A stretch of DNA of 43,038 nucleotides, taken from the NCBI GenBank assembly GCA_002454425.1, contig DKIV01000012.1:81779-124816 (forward strand). The letters are read 5' to 3'. Position numbers and translations under genes: made by a program. The first letter of the stretch is position 1; each line of letters starts with the position of its first letter. The notes beneath the pieces are model-generated. The model was given only the letters and a program-made list of their open reading frames with translations, did not search any database and had not been told where the DNA came from. The stretch comes from Sphingobacteriaceae bacterium UBA6709 (GTDB taxonomy: Bacteria > Bacteroidota > Bacteroidia > Sphingobacteriales > Sphingobacteriaceae). Positions 1-10,200 of the stretch are shown in pieces.

Positions 1-667
1 TGTCGATGAAATGCCCATGAAATGTCGATGACCAGTGCTGTCTGTTCCGAAGCAGTCTCGAGTCAGACTCGAACCAGGTGGGTAGCAGGTGATATGAGTG
101 GGACATGGGCTAGGCCTGTTCAGTCTGACGAATGTTGCGATCAGCGGAACCTGATTGCGACTGGTGGCCAGCCTCTGCGAGACCATGAAGAGCAGTAGTG
201 TTTACCGTCAACATGCGACAACAAAAGAAAAGACAACCCTCTCACGGACAAGGCATTGAATTAAAAATCTTCTATTTATAGATTTGTCAGGATCGATGCC
301 AGGATAGCAGAGCAAGCAAACTAAAGTTCCGATAAAAAAAGCAGCAAAAGGATTGAAAATGATGATTATGAAAAATGTAAAGGATTATATTCAGGCTTTA
401 GGGAGAGCGTATCAGGACAAGCTTCAGCTGCTTGGACACTTCACGCTGCGGATCATGACGTGGGAGATTTTTCCAAGCGCGACACCAGTAAGAGCGCCGT
501 TTAAATATTACTTCAAACAACGCTCGACGTTACTGGTTCCGTCCCACAGCTCTGTAGGATATAAATCTGCGCTAAGCGGCAGGATTGCTCAACATACATC
601 AACACGCGCAAGCGACGGGGATTGTTGCCAGACGTGGTTTACGCGTTTTCTGGTCAAAATACAGCAG
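1..667. other. Left-edge non-coding region with repeats and hairpins
   Basis: No convincing gene is seen here. The first 31 bases contain TGTCGATGA twice (1-9 and 23-31) and ATGAAATG twice (6-13 and 17-24). Bases 40-85 hold a palindromic repeat that recurs inverted at the right edge (separate entry). Bases 134-161 can form an imperfect hairpin (GTTGCGATCAG against CTGATTGCGAC). From about 250 to 667 the sequence is AT-richer and shows neither a recognisable product nor a clear terminator for the GH105 gene that ends at 668. An open plus-strand frame starts at 353, but most of it is antisense to GH105. Confidence 0.6.
40..85. repeat. Palindromic repeat, left copy (inverted relative to right edge)
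   Basis: The blocks GTCTGTTCCGA (40-50), CAGTCTCG (53-60) and CAGGTGGGTAG (75-85) occur in the same order in the reverse complement of 43004-43038. This copy has an extra insert containing the perfect palindrome TCGAGTCAGACTCGA (58-72). The right-edge copy is shorter and cleaner. Position at both ends in inverted orientation suggests a dispersed genomic repeat, REP-like or a repeated terminator hairpin, at which an assembly could break. The family is not one I can name. Confidence 0.7.
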
Positions 668-1804
668 TTATTTTCTGAACTTATACATTTCCGCAGCAGC
701 AAGCAGAAACGCGCCCACACCGAAATCTGCGGTCGATTTTTGATCAACTACCTGTCCGGGAATTGCCCGTTCGCCAATAGGCTGAACATATCCAACGGTG
801 CCATCGTCTTGCAGCGCTACCGTGCTAAGGTAATTCCAGGCCTTAAGTGCAACGGGCAAGTATTGCCGCCTGTTGAGCAGGCCGTTATTGATACCCCAAA
901 GGTAAGCGTAGCAGAAAAAGGCGGTTCCACTGGTTTCGGGACCGGGAGCATGCGAGGGATCAAGCATGCTGCGTGTCCAGTAGCCCGTCGGTTGCTGACA
1001 GTCGGCTACCGCCGCGGCCATATCGCGATATCGCTGCAAAAAGAATTGGTAATGTTCATTGCTGGGGGGAAGATCTTGCAACACCCTGGCCAAACCTGCA
1101 AACACCCATCCATCACCGCGCGCCCAAAAGTCTTTACCTCCGTTTGTCGACTTATGCTTTGGATAGACATACTTAGCATCACGGTAATAAAGATGCGACA
1201 CGCTGTCGTACATTATGCTGTTAGCATAACTAAAATATTCAAAAAGCTTATCCAGATAGATTTTGTCGCCGGTGAGCTTATACATCTTGGTCATAACAGG
1301 CATCACCATGTAGAGGCCATCGGCCCACCACCAATAGTCGTTACGACTGGTTTGCACCTGGTAAGACATTACTTCCGAAGCCCGGGCAATACGCTGAGGC
1401 TCCTTCTTCAGCGCATATAAATCCAGGTAAGTTTGAAAGCATATCTCCCAATCCCCAAAAAGCACGTAATCAGCAGTTTCGCCGTAAGTATACTTCCATT
1501 TTGAGGGGTCCTTGGTTTTGGCGCCCTTCCACTCATTGGATATTGCCCAATCTTCGGAATACTTCCGGTATTTTTCGAGACCTGAAACTTCATAGGCTGC
1601 CATATTCCCGGTATGATATGCTGCGACATGCCAGAAAGCAGATGCTTGCGGCGCGTGCGTTGCCTGCCACCGATCGTTCACCTTGACAATCATATCCATC
1701 ACCGAGGAGGCTTTTATTTCCGCCGCCCCGCGTTTAGCGGAAGAGCAGCTATGTAGTACCAGCATGCCGGCAGCACATAAGAGTAGATACACTTTGGATA
1801 ACAT
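668..1804 (-). CDS. GH105/GH88 unsaturated uronyl hydrolase lipoprotein
   Basis: This 378-residue protein belongs to the GH88/GH105 (alpha/alpha)6-barrel family. Known members hydrate the 4,5-unsaturated uronic acid left at the non-reducing end of oligosaccharides by polysaccharide lyases, for example unsaturated rhamnogalacturonyl disaccharides. The start gives a lipoprotein signal with LHSC around Cys20, so a membrane-anchored periplasmic or surface location is expected. Visible family motifs include WWWADG with Asp162, a candidate general acid, and WARGDGW at 227-233. The C-terminal STADFGVGAFLLAA segment is also typical. It is the last gene of the PUL, and only one base separates its start from the upstream DUF2264 stop, which implies translational coupling. 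The precise substrate (rhamnogalacturonan, ulvan or other) cannot be read from sequence alone. Confidence 0.9.
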   Translation of the reverse strand: MLSKVYLLLCAAGMLVLHSCSSAKRGAAEIKASSVMDMIVKVNDRWQATHAPQASAFWHVAAYHTGNMAAYEVSGLEKYRKYSEDWAISNEWKGAKTKDPSKWKYTYGETADYVLFGDWEICFQTYLDLYALKKEPQRIARASEVMSYQVQTSRNDYWWWADGLYMVMPVMTKMYKLTGDKIYLDKLFEYFSYANSIMYDSVSHLYYRDAKYVYPKHKSTNGGKDFWARGDGWVFAGLARVLQDLPPSNEHYQFFLQRYRDMAAAVADCQQPTGYWTRSMLDPSHAPGPETSGTAFFCYAYLWGINNGLLNRRQYLPVALKAWNYLSTVALQDDGTVGYVQPIGERAIPGQVVDQKSTADFGVGAFLLAAAEMYKFRK

Positions 1805-1805
1805 A

Positions 1806-3821
1806 TTAGCGGATAGTTTTGGTTTTCATATCTTTAAATCTGACGCGTATTATTCCCTGATCAGACTCCTCAATACCGAGGACCTGATCAAAATCAGCAT
1901 CTGCAAAACGTTCGTTACTCTTTTTCCAGAGCATCAAGGTTGCCAGAAGAGGCCTCCCCTGCGCTTCACCCAGGGTACACTGAACATTTATTACCGCACT
2001 GTTTGCGGCCTCAGGGTGCAGACCCTTTACATGAAGTGTTTCGATTTTTTGCCACCCACGAAGAGGAACCATGGCCAGCTGATATTTGCCGTTGTCGATG
2101 ATATGAATGTCCTTGCCGGCATGACGAACAACGCGCTGTCTGACGGTGCCATTTATCTCAGGTAAGGCATAATGACCCAGGCGTAGCGTTACGGGCATTT
2201 TGCCAAGGTATTTATCGACCCGAAGGATGCCTCCCGGCAATGGAATATCATGAAGATCCAGCGAACAGAGCGTGTCGCTCTCGCGAACAAGACGCCGGCT
2301 ATAAACGCCGTCATCATATTTCTGGAAGCTGAAAAGACGCGCGGCCTCCCAGGAACTGTCAGCGCTTTTAAAGAGATAATTCATTGATACCTCGCCCTTG
2401 CTACCGTCGGCCTGCCAGGGAAACGCGCTGTTATACGACAGCCGGTTGTAGTTTTCGCTGGCTCTGAAAGGCTCCCAATTTCCGCTAAGCTTTACATGGC
2501 ACCATGAACGTATTTCGGCAGCGCCAATATCAGGGTAATCCGTGATGAGCTGCTGCGAACCCGGCTGAAATTTGTTGTATACCTGCTTTGACGAAAAGGA
2601 ACTCTGCCAGGGCCCTTCATTCTCTGTTGCTGTCCAGAAAGGGCTTTCCTTTGGAATAAGCAGGCCCAGGAAACCTTTCCCCATCCAGTAAACGCTGCCG
2701 CGACAACTGTATGCCTGCACCGCAGGCTCGAAAGCCCCATAAAAGCCGAGCGTAGGTACCCCATCCTGCAGCAATGCCGGATGTTGAAGAAACTGCAGGA
2801 TAACTGCCGAGGAAATTCGACGTAACCAGCCGTAATTAGTACGGGCATCATTTTCCAGAGCCGTTAACGGGAAAGGGATCATGGCTCCCGTACGATAAGT
2901 GATGCTGCGCCCCCACATGATCATGCTACCATCACGCGAGAACATATAGGGATAATTATCTTTAACGGGCTTAAAATTTTCCCGAAACTCACTGGCAATT
3001 TGCGGGTAATAGCTGCCGTAGTAATTTGTCCATAGCATGCCATACATTTGAAATGCCCACATGCTGTAATAATCGTACGCCGGGTTATCATTATACCAAC
3101 CTTCACCTCGGTACTGTTTTAACGACAATCGCAGGTATTTTTCCAGGAGCTCTTCGTTTACAGTATAACCCACTGACTTAAGGAAACTGAGAACGAAGAC
3201 ATTAAAGAACCGCCAGTTTGAAGGTACCGTAGGACCATCAGCATAGCTCATCATGGTTTTGGAAAGCTGTGCCTTGACGCGGGCATCCAGCGGATGCCAC
3301 AGCTGCTCCGGAAGGATAGTAAGACTCAAACACAGCCCTCCAAACTCGACCAGTTTCTGACTCGGCCCACCGTTTGAAGGCCTCGGATCTATATATTCAG
3401 AAGATGAAGAATCGCATAGTAAGGCCAAATGATGACGATAATATGAGGCCACAGGAATACCCTGAATGACTAACCCAGGATCTTCTTTAAGCAGGGGCAC
3501 GGCAAGAAACAGTGTCCGGCAGAGCCCTTCCATTTTTTCAGTCGCATTGGTTTTACCATCCCGGGGATAGCTTTTGCCGGCCTGTTTCGGAAACAACATC
3601 GGGTCGTCGAGGTTCTTTACATGGCTGAACGCTCCCTCCAATAGATAACGTGCCGCGTCTTTCCAATGCTCGCGCGTCATACCGGTATGCGGACTGGTTT
3701 TAAAATCGGGGTTCCTGACAGTAAATACGCTATCGCGTGCACCCTTCTTCATCGCAAGGGGGATTGCCGCTCTGAGGGACGATACTGACAGCAGTATGAT
3801 AAAAAGATAAATTACTTTCAT
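1806..3821 (-). CDS. DUF2264 protein, long form with C-terminal extension
   Basis: This 671-residue exported protein has a signal peptide over about residues 1-18 and then a DUF2264 domain over roughly 45-420. Hallmarks seen are a GGPSQKLVEFGG segment, NWRFFNVFVLSFLK and GWYNDNPAYDYYSMWAFQMYG. The remaining ~250 residues look like a beta-rich accessory domain. DUF2264 proteins are common in PULs and have an alpha/alpha-toroid look. I recall some being assigned to a uronide-acting glycoside hydrolase family (possibly GH154), but cannot confirm it here. It sits between a second DUF2264 gene (14-bp gap) and GH105 (1-bp gap), so it is probably part of the same uronide-trimming operon. Catalytic residues cannot be assigned with confidence. 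Confidence 0.82.
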   Translation of the reverse strand: MKVIYLFIILLSVSSLRAAIPLAMKKGARDSVFTVRNPDFKTSPHTGMTREHWKDAARYLLEGAFSHVKNLDDPMLFPKQAGKSYPRDGKTNATEKMEGLCRTLFLAVPLLKEDPGLVIQGIPVASYYRHHLALLCDSSSSEYIDPRPSNGGPSQKLVEFGGLCLSLTILPEQLWHPLDARVKAQLSKTMMSYADGPTVPSNWRFFNVFVLSFLKSVGYTVNEELLEKYLRLSLKQYRGEGWYNDNPAYDYYSMWAFQMYGMLWTNYYGSYYPQIASEFRENFKPVKDNYPYMFSRDGSMIMWGRSITYRTGAMIPFPLTALENDARTNYGWLRRISSAVILQFLQHPALLQDGVPTLGFYGAFEPAVQAYSCRGSVYWMGKGFLGLLIPKESPFWTATENEGPWQSSFSSKQVYNKFQPGSQQLITDYPDIGAAEIRSWCHVKLSGNWEPFRASENYNRLSYNSAFPWQADGSKGEVSMNYLFKSADSSWEAARLFSFQKYDDGVYSRRLVRESDTLCSLDLHDIPLPGGILRVDKYLGKMPVTLRLGHYALPEINGTVRQRVVRHAGKDIHIIDNGKYQLAMVPLRGWQKIETLHVKGLHPEAANSAVINVQCTLGEAQGRPLLATLMLWKKSNERFADADFDQVLGIEESDQGIIRVRFKDMKTKTIR

Positions 3822-3835
3822 GACTTAGGTTAATG

Positions 3836-5053
3836 TTAAAGGGCATGATCTGCGGGGTAATCCTCTCCTTTCCATATTTTACGAGAAGACCAGTCTTCGC
3901 GCGGTTTAGACCAAAAGTCATCCGCGGGGGATAAGCCCAGAGGCAGGAACACCGCGCAACATAAATAACTGCTACCGGTAGTGATATAGAACTCCGCCAG
4001 CGAAGGTTGCGATCCGTGTAATCCGATATTCAGCCAGCCATCGCTTCTAAAGGTTGACGGTGCGCCGAGGGTTTTCTCAAGCACCGCGGTTAAAGCCGAG
4101 CGTACGGCCTGAGGCCTTAGCGATGGAGGAAGTTTTCCCGAGAACGCCTCATTCGCAAGGTGATGAAAAGCACCGCAACGATAGATTATTGATCTTCCGG
4201 TAGCAGGGAAAGTACCATCGCTATTGATCATCTTCTCCTGTATTTCGGCATAACGGTTTCTTATCTTTGCAAAGCGCTCGCCATATCCTCTATAAGTGCC
4301 ATTTTTAGGAGCGAAGGTTTCCAGCAGCGTACTTAGATAAGGCTGAATAACAAAGCTATTGTAATAGTCGAGATTGAAATGATTGCCATCGGAGAACATT
4401 CCATCGCCGATATACCAGTGCTCAAAGAATTCGCGCATGCCATATTCTACACGCAGGGCATCGTAGTCATAACCATATTTTGCGAAGAAGCATTCGATCA
4501 TGGAAGAGAACAAGATCCAGTTAGAATATACAGGCACTGTTTTACGGGTGCTTAAAAGGGCATTAACGATCATCACGCGATGCTGTTCGTCAAGATGATT
4601 CCAGATCCATGGCGCGCGTATGAGACCGAGGGTAAAGAAGGAAGCGTCTACCAAAGGCTGCCCACCCTGCCATTGTAAATAATCGGGACTTTTAGGATCT
4701 ACGGCATTAGCAACAGCTTTGAGCGCCCAAGCACGATACTGAGCACGTAGCTCTTTCTCCCGCGCGTCACCTTCATCAATGTTCAGCCAGGGAGCGATAC
4801 CGCAAAAACTGCGACCAAAAGCTTCCAGATAGGCCACCTTCGTTCGGTGGTCTTTATTGTCTATTCTGGCCGATAACACTACGGGCATATTTCTCTTTAA
4901 ATTTCCCTCCGCCAGACTGCTGAAAACAGGTCTGCATACCTTATCCATATACTGCAACCATAGATTTCGGTCGGAGCCGGAACTCTTGCCTGCCTGAGAG
5001 TAGGAAAAGGACGGTAGCGACAGGAAAAAGAATAAATATAAAAGTGACCGCAT
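3836..5053 (-). CDS. DUF2264 protein, short form
   Basis: This 405-residue exported protein has a signal peptide ending near FSYSQ (residue 20), followed by a DUF2264 domain filling the rest. Characteristic segments are AFGRSFCGIAPWLN, DASFFTLGLIRAP, NWILFSSMIECFF and GDGMFSDGNHFNLDYYNSFVI. It is about the length of the bare domain, whereas its neighbour carries an extra C-terminal region. The two share family but not close sequence, so they look like diverged paralogues with different specificities, not a recent duplication. It is the first enzyme gene after SusD and is separated from it by 208 bp containing a strong hairpin. An ATG at 5051-5053 follows an AT-rich leader; no Shine-Dalgarno is expected in this phylum. 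Confidence 0.82.
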   Translation of the reverse strand: MRSLLYLFFFLSLPSFSYSQAGKSSGSDRNLWLQYMDKVCRPVFSSLAEGNLKRNMPVVLSARIDNKDHRTKVAYLEAFGRSFCGIAPWLNIDEGDAREKELRAQYRAWALKAVANAVDPKSPDYLQWQGGQPLVDASFFTLGLIRAPWIWNHLDEQHRVMIVNALLSTRKTVPVYSNWILFSSMIECFFAKYGYDYDALRVEYGMREFFEHWYIGDGMFSDGNHFNLDYYNSFVIQPYLSTLLETFAPKNGTYRGYGERFAKIRNRYAEIQEKMINSDGTFPATGRSIIYRCGAFHHLANEAFSGKLPPSLRPQAVRSALTAVLEKTLGAPSTFRSDGWLNIGLHGSQPSLAEFYITTGSSYLCCAVFLPLGLSPADDFWSKPREDWSSRKIWKGEDYPADHAL

Positions 5054-5091
5054 AGATTGAATTAGTTAAAAAGGAAGATACACAACCGAAC

Positions 5092-5126
5092 AACAAAGTC
5101 AGCAGACAAACCTCGCTGACTTTGTT
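5092..5126 (-). terminator. Intercistronic hairpin between SusD and enzyme genes
   Basis: A perfect 12-bp inverted repeat (AACAAAGTCAGC at 5092-5103, GCTGACTTTGTT at 5115-5126) has an 11-base loop. It lies in the 208-bp gap between susD and the first DUF2264 gene. On the transcribed minus strand only a weak T-rich tail follows, so it may be a partial terminator or a stability hairpin. Either would lower enzyme expression relative to SusCD. Confidence 0.7.
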
Positions 5127-5261
5127 ATTAATATTAGTAGGAATCGGCAACATTTCCCCCTGCAAGACCAAATCAGATTTTAATATATTGGGCATCAGGT
5201 GCAACATCCTTCGCCTTGCATCCTTTCCGATGCTCGCTGGAAAAACCTCCTATCCACTTAC

Positions 5262-7256
5262 TTAGTAACCTGTCGGCGGAGTTCCGCTAACAAGTGTCCA
5301 TCCGGGGTTTTGATAAATAACAGAATTCTCGGCAGTACCATCAGTGGAGGCTAGTTGAAAATGTTCAGTCGCGATGGGCGAAAGATAGTGCGCCATAGCG
5401 AATTTTACCCCACTGTAGGACAACGCGTTACTTCGAATTTCCAATGGTCGTAAATAGATACTGCGTGCCGGATCTGAAACCACCGCTTTATCATTGGTGG
5501 CGCCATAGATTAGCTGTTCAGGCTTATACCAATCCTTCATAGGTCCCCAAAGCTTAAACCCTTCAATATGATCGGCGGTTGTAATCAGTTGATCCATTGC
5601 GCGCCAGCGTTTGAGATCCATCCAACGTAAGCCTTCAGCCATAAGTTCATTTCTGCGTTCGCGTCGGATATTGTATAATGTAGGAGATATTAGCTGTCCC
5701 GCGGAATATGCTCCCCAGTCCTTGGTTTCTTTGTCCATCTGGGTCGCTGCTATCGTCAAGTTAAAATCGGGATCGACTTTGGCCCTTGTACGCAACGAGC
5801 GCCAATAAGTCTGTGCCTTATTATCTAAATTCTGATTTTTTTCGTAGCAGGCTTCAATATAATTCAGATATGCTTCTGTTGCTCTAAAGGTAATACTTCC
5901 GGTGAATCCCTGCCCGTTGTTTGTCTGCAAGCCATCGTATGAGATACCCTTACGGATAGTATAGCCGGTAGAATATTTGCGTCCCCAATCGGTATCATAT
6001 ACCGTGGGAATTGGTTCAACCAGCGTGTAGTGCGTTCCCTGCCCTACATTCACCAATACGTTTCTTTGCCCAGGTTCCTTCAGGAATAATTGCAGACGAT
6101 CATCGCGATTTTTGCGCACATCGGCAATATAATCATCTCCAGCGTAGCCGCTCCCCGCGGCATAAATGGGAAGTCCATTAGACATGAGGAAGCTTTCGAC
6201 AAGGCTACGAGTTAAGCCTACGGCATAATTTCCAAGTTGAGCATATACAGGAACATTGTGAGTCACCAAACTCTGATTGTATTGACGCCACAAAAGTACT
6301 TCACCATAGCCAGACATATCCACGGCACCAAACATGCTAAAATATGGGTTTTCATTATTGGCTGATTCTATAATTCCCGTATTATTTACTAAGGGAACGT
6401 TGTCGGCTACGGCAGCGGCAGATTCCATAGCCTGCGTTAAAAAGTACTCTATTTCTCCGGAAATACTTCCGCCAGGAAAAGTATAATTAGCATTCTCAGC
6501 CTTCGTCGCCCCCGGCCAATTCGGCCCATTGGGAACAAAAGCAGTTCCGGCGAAGTATTTTAACCATGTACCTTCGTACAAAGCAACGCGCGACTTAAAC
6601 AGTTGGGCAACATTTTTTGATATCCGTTGCTTCTTCCCATCAGGAGAATTCTGGTTCAGCAACATAATTGCTGAATCTAAATCAGACAGAATAAATCGTG
6701 CTACTTCATTTCTTGGTGAGCGTTTACTCGCCTGGATCAGAATATTCTTATCGTTGTCGGACATCACATTGCGCAGAATCGGAAAATCTCCTAAAGACTG
6801 AAGTTTACCGAAATAGACGTAGGCACGTAGAAAATAAGCCTCGCCAATGTAATGAGCGATACTACTTGAATTCCCGAGAATACGGTTTTGCTTCCATTTG
6901 GGAACTACGGTATTTATAAAATAATTCATTTGATAAATGCCAGAGAAATCCCAATCGCCACCATTTGAACCAACACGCCATTGTCCGGGAATAAATTTAT
7001 TATCCAGCGTAGGGATGGCCATATTATCTGTGTTTCCATCAATTCCAAAAGTACCAAAAGACCAGTTTCCATGTGAAGGGAACAATCCGGCATATTGATT
7101 GACGGTATAGGCAGCGAGCTGTGTTTCCTCGTCAAGATACGCTTCAGGGATAATGGAGGAAGGAGGTTCAATATCCAAATACTTGTTACATGAAATCAGT
7201 CCCATCAGAACAACAAGCAGTAGCGTCAACCTAAAAACATTATTATTGAATTTCAT
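5262..7256 (-). CDS. SusD/RagB-family glycan-binding lipoprotein
   Basis: The surface-exposed partner of the adjacent SusC binds glycan and forms a lid over the transporter. The ATG at 7254-7256 gives a 664-residue protein with a clean lipoprotein signal, VVLMGLISC followed by NKYLDIEPPSS, the usual SusD mature N-terminus; a further-upstream start would ruin the signal. The body shows TPR-type SusD features: GEAYFLRAYVYFGKLQSLGDFPI, TEAYLNYIEA and, near the C-terminus, RRERRNELMAEGLRWMDLKRWR. It is longer than typical SusD proteins (about 500-600). It begins 11 bp after the SusC stop, so they share one transcript. The glycan cannot be named from SusD alone; the enzymes downstream suggest a uronide-rich ligand. 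Confidence 0.95.
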   Translation of the reverse strand: MKFNNNVFRLTLLLVVLMGLISCNKYLDIEPPSSIIPEAYLDEETQLAAYTVNQYAGLFPSHGNWSFGTFGIDGNTDNMAIPTLDNKFIPGQWRVGSNGGDWDFSGIYQMNYFINTVVPKWKQNRILGNSSSIAHYIGEAYFLRAYVYFGKLQSLGDFPILRNVMSDNDKNILIQASKRSPRNEVARFILSDLDSAIMLLNQNSPDGKKQRISKNVAQLFKSRVALYEGTWLKYFAGTAFVPNGPNWPGATKAENANYTFPGGSISGEIEYFLTQAMESAAAVADNVPLVNNTGIIESANNENPYFSMFGAVDMSGYGEVLLWRQYNQSLVTHNVPVYAQLGNYAVGLTRSLVESFLMSNGLPIYAAGSGYAGDDYIADVRKNRDDRLQLFLKEPGQRNVLVNVGQGTHYTLVEPIPTVYDTDWGRKYSTGYTIRKGISYDGLQTNNGQGFTGSITFRATEAYLNYIEACYEKNQNLDNKAQTYWRSLRTRAKVDPDFNLTIAATQMDKETKDWGAYSAGQLISPTLYNIRRERRNELMAEGLRWMDLKRWRAMDQLITTADHIEGFKLWGPMKDWYKPEQLIYGATNDKAVVSDPARSIYLRPLEIRSNALSYSGVKFAMAHYLSPIATEHFQLASTDGTAENSVIYQNPGWTLVSGTPPTGY

Positions 7257-7267
7257 AATTAATCGAT

Positions 7268-10200
7268 TTAAAATATTACACTTAAACCAGCAGACCATAC
7301 TTTCGTAAGCGGATAAACAGTACCATTACTTCCACCGTCAATAGTTTCAGGATCAAACATCCCGGCCACACTTGAGCCGGTCCAGATGTTTTCGCCGGAA
7401 ACGTATATGCGTAATCGTTCCACGCCTAATCGTTTGGTTATTGTTTTTGGCAATGCGTAGCCCAGTTGAATATTTTTTATCCGTATATAAGCCGCGTTTT
7501 GTAAAAAGCGTGTTTGAGTCTGCTGATTTTTGCCAGAGCCAAAAACAGGACGGGCATAGTAAGCATTGAGATTTTCACCTAAAGCGTTATCGCCAGTGCG
7601 GAAATAGTCTAGATGATCGACCAAACCAGTGGACCACCATTTTGAAGTCGCTCCCCAAAAATAGTACCCCCCCTGCCAATAGTCGCGCTTCATTACCCCT
7701 TGCATAAAAATGCTAAAATCAAATCCCTTATAATCGGCGTTCAGATTAAGACCAAAAGAGTAGCGGGGCGTGCTGTTTCCGATCACGCGCAAATCGCCAG
7801 GATCAGCTTCGGTATTGCTTCCGGCATCGACCTTTCCATCGCCGTTAAGATCAGCATACATAATATCGCCAGCCTCCCACTGCGCGCCTAATGCATTTTG
7901 TCCGCCGGAAGGTAACGTGCCGAGATGCTGGTTCATTTCTTCGTTAGATTTAGCAATACCAATAGTTTGGTATCCCCAAATTTCGCCTAACTTCTGTCCT
8001 GCCCGATAAGTTGATAACGATCCTATTGCATTTGGATACCGTGTAACTGTGGTAGAATAATCGGACAGGAGGAACTTTGCTCCGTAACCGAATCCGCTGG
8101 TGGTACGATCGTTCCAGCCCAGGGAAAGTTCAAACCCCCTTGTTTTTAAGTCGGTATTATTTGTTTGCGGCACGGCAGTACCCAATGTATTTGGCAACTG
8201 AGGCGCTGGTCCTACCATATCGAATGTTTTCCGCTCAAATACCTCAAAAGATCCGGAAAGGCGGTTATTTAAAAAAGCAACATCAAGTCCTAAATTTTTG
8301 GTATTAATAGATTCCCAGGTCAGTAAGGAGCTTACCAAGCCTGGAGCCGAGGCAGAGTTGGGCCGCGCATTGTTGATGAGCCAGGAGCCATTTGCGGTTC
8401 CAGTGGGCTGCGTAACATACGTAGGATACCAAACATTGGTATTTTGATTCCCCAATTCGCCATAGGAAGCTCTCAATTTCAACATGTTGATATATGGAGC
8501 TGCTTCTGCAAGAAATTTTTCCTTGGCAATATTCCATCCGGCAGAAACCGAGGGGAACCACCCCCAACGTTCGTTGCTACGAAAACGCGAAGAGCCATCG
8601 TAGCGCAAATTTATTTCTAACAAATATTTCTCAAGATAATTGTAATTGATGCGGCCGAAGAAGCCTGCTGTAGCCCATTCCTGATACTCGCCGGATACAG
8701 TTGGCACAACCGGACTTCCGTTAATGTCGGTACCAGACGTGAGATTTAGTACCGGCTGACTGGATATAATTATGCCATCACGTTGTACGCCGAGATTTCG
8801 ATAGGCGGTTTTTTCTATCTGTCCGCCGACCATAGCTTTGAAGTGATGATCGCCCCAGCTTTTTGCGTAATCTGAGATGATATTGATGTTGTAGTAATTT
8901 TCTTTCAGGCCAAATTCATAGACATTTGATGAGTTTTTAAACAAATACGGATCTCCGTTAACATCATGGTTATAAAGGCGCTGAGAGTCCCAATGGCGAA
9001 ATTGTGTGGTAGTTCTGTAGTTAAAGGTTCCGGTAGTTCGCCAGTATTTTACAGGTTCAAGCACCAGTTGTAACTGTTGATAAATATAATCCTTAGTAGA
9101 TTTGTCCTGCCCGCCTTCTTTCATAGCAAGCGCAGGCGAAGGCGAGCTGAATAAATATCCGTTAGGATCATAAAGCGGTAAAGTCGGCCAGCCCTGCCTA
9201 CCTAAATCATCATAGAAACTATTTGTTAAGGCAGCAGGACGGTCATAATCTTCACGAACCAATCGGGCATTGTAATTAACATTGAAGATGTCAGAAACTT
9301 TAGAGTTGATCTTTGCAGCGACTGAATAACGATCATAATGATCTGTATTGAAAGACATCAGCCCCTGCTGTTTCATGAGGTTACCAGAAAGGTAGTAGGT
9401 TGTTTTTTCGGTTCCGCCGTTCAGGCTCAGGTTATGTTCATGCGCAAATGCCTGATCGCGATACATCACATCAAACCAATCATTATTATCGTTGCCGTAT
9501 GCGTATCCTTCGGCCCAATACAATTTATTATTAGGATCAACAATGGTTGAATTTTTTAGCGTACCATTTTGATAATCTAATATACGCTGGAGATGATCAG
9601 CAGAGAAATGAGGAGATCCTCCGGCGTTCACATCTGCCTGATTAAAATACTGAGCAAAGGTGTATGAATCCATCATCTTGGGAAGCAAGGTTGGAGCATT
9701 CAGCCTAAAGCTATTATTATAATTTACAGATGTATGGCCGGCTTTTCCAGACTTTGTGGTTACCAAAATAACACCAAAAGCAGCTCTGGATCCATAAATT
9801 GAGGCAGCACCCGCGTCTTTCAGGATAGAAACACTTTCTATATCCTGCGGATTGAGTGCTACCAAAGATCCTTCAGATCCATCAATGAGGATTAACGGCG
9901 CTGAGGATGAAGTGCCAATTGTTCCATTTCCTCTAATAGAAATTGCAGGATTACTTTCCATTGAGCCTGAATTCTGGGAGATATTTAATCCGGGGGCTAG
10001 TCCCTGTAGCGATTGGATTGCATTCCTTACCGGTCGATTTTCCAACTGCTTTGCATCTACAACCGCAACGGAACCTGTTAGGTTAGTCTTTTTCTGAGAG
10101 CCAAACCCAACAACGACAACTTCATCCAGAATATCTTCAGCAAAAGATAGCTGCACATTGAGCTCATAGATTCCTTTGCTGGTTTCTTTCAACCGGCTGA

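Noticed and set aside
353..1420. Long plus-strand open frame of 355 codons over the GH105 region
   Set aside because: More than two thirds lies antisense to a well-supported GH105 gene, and its composition resembles no protein family. The 5' third is too short and unfamiliar to support a gene.
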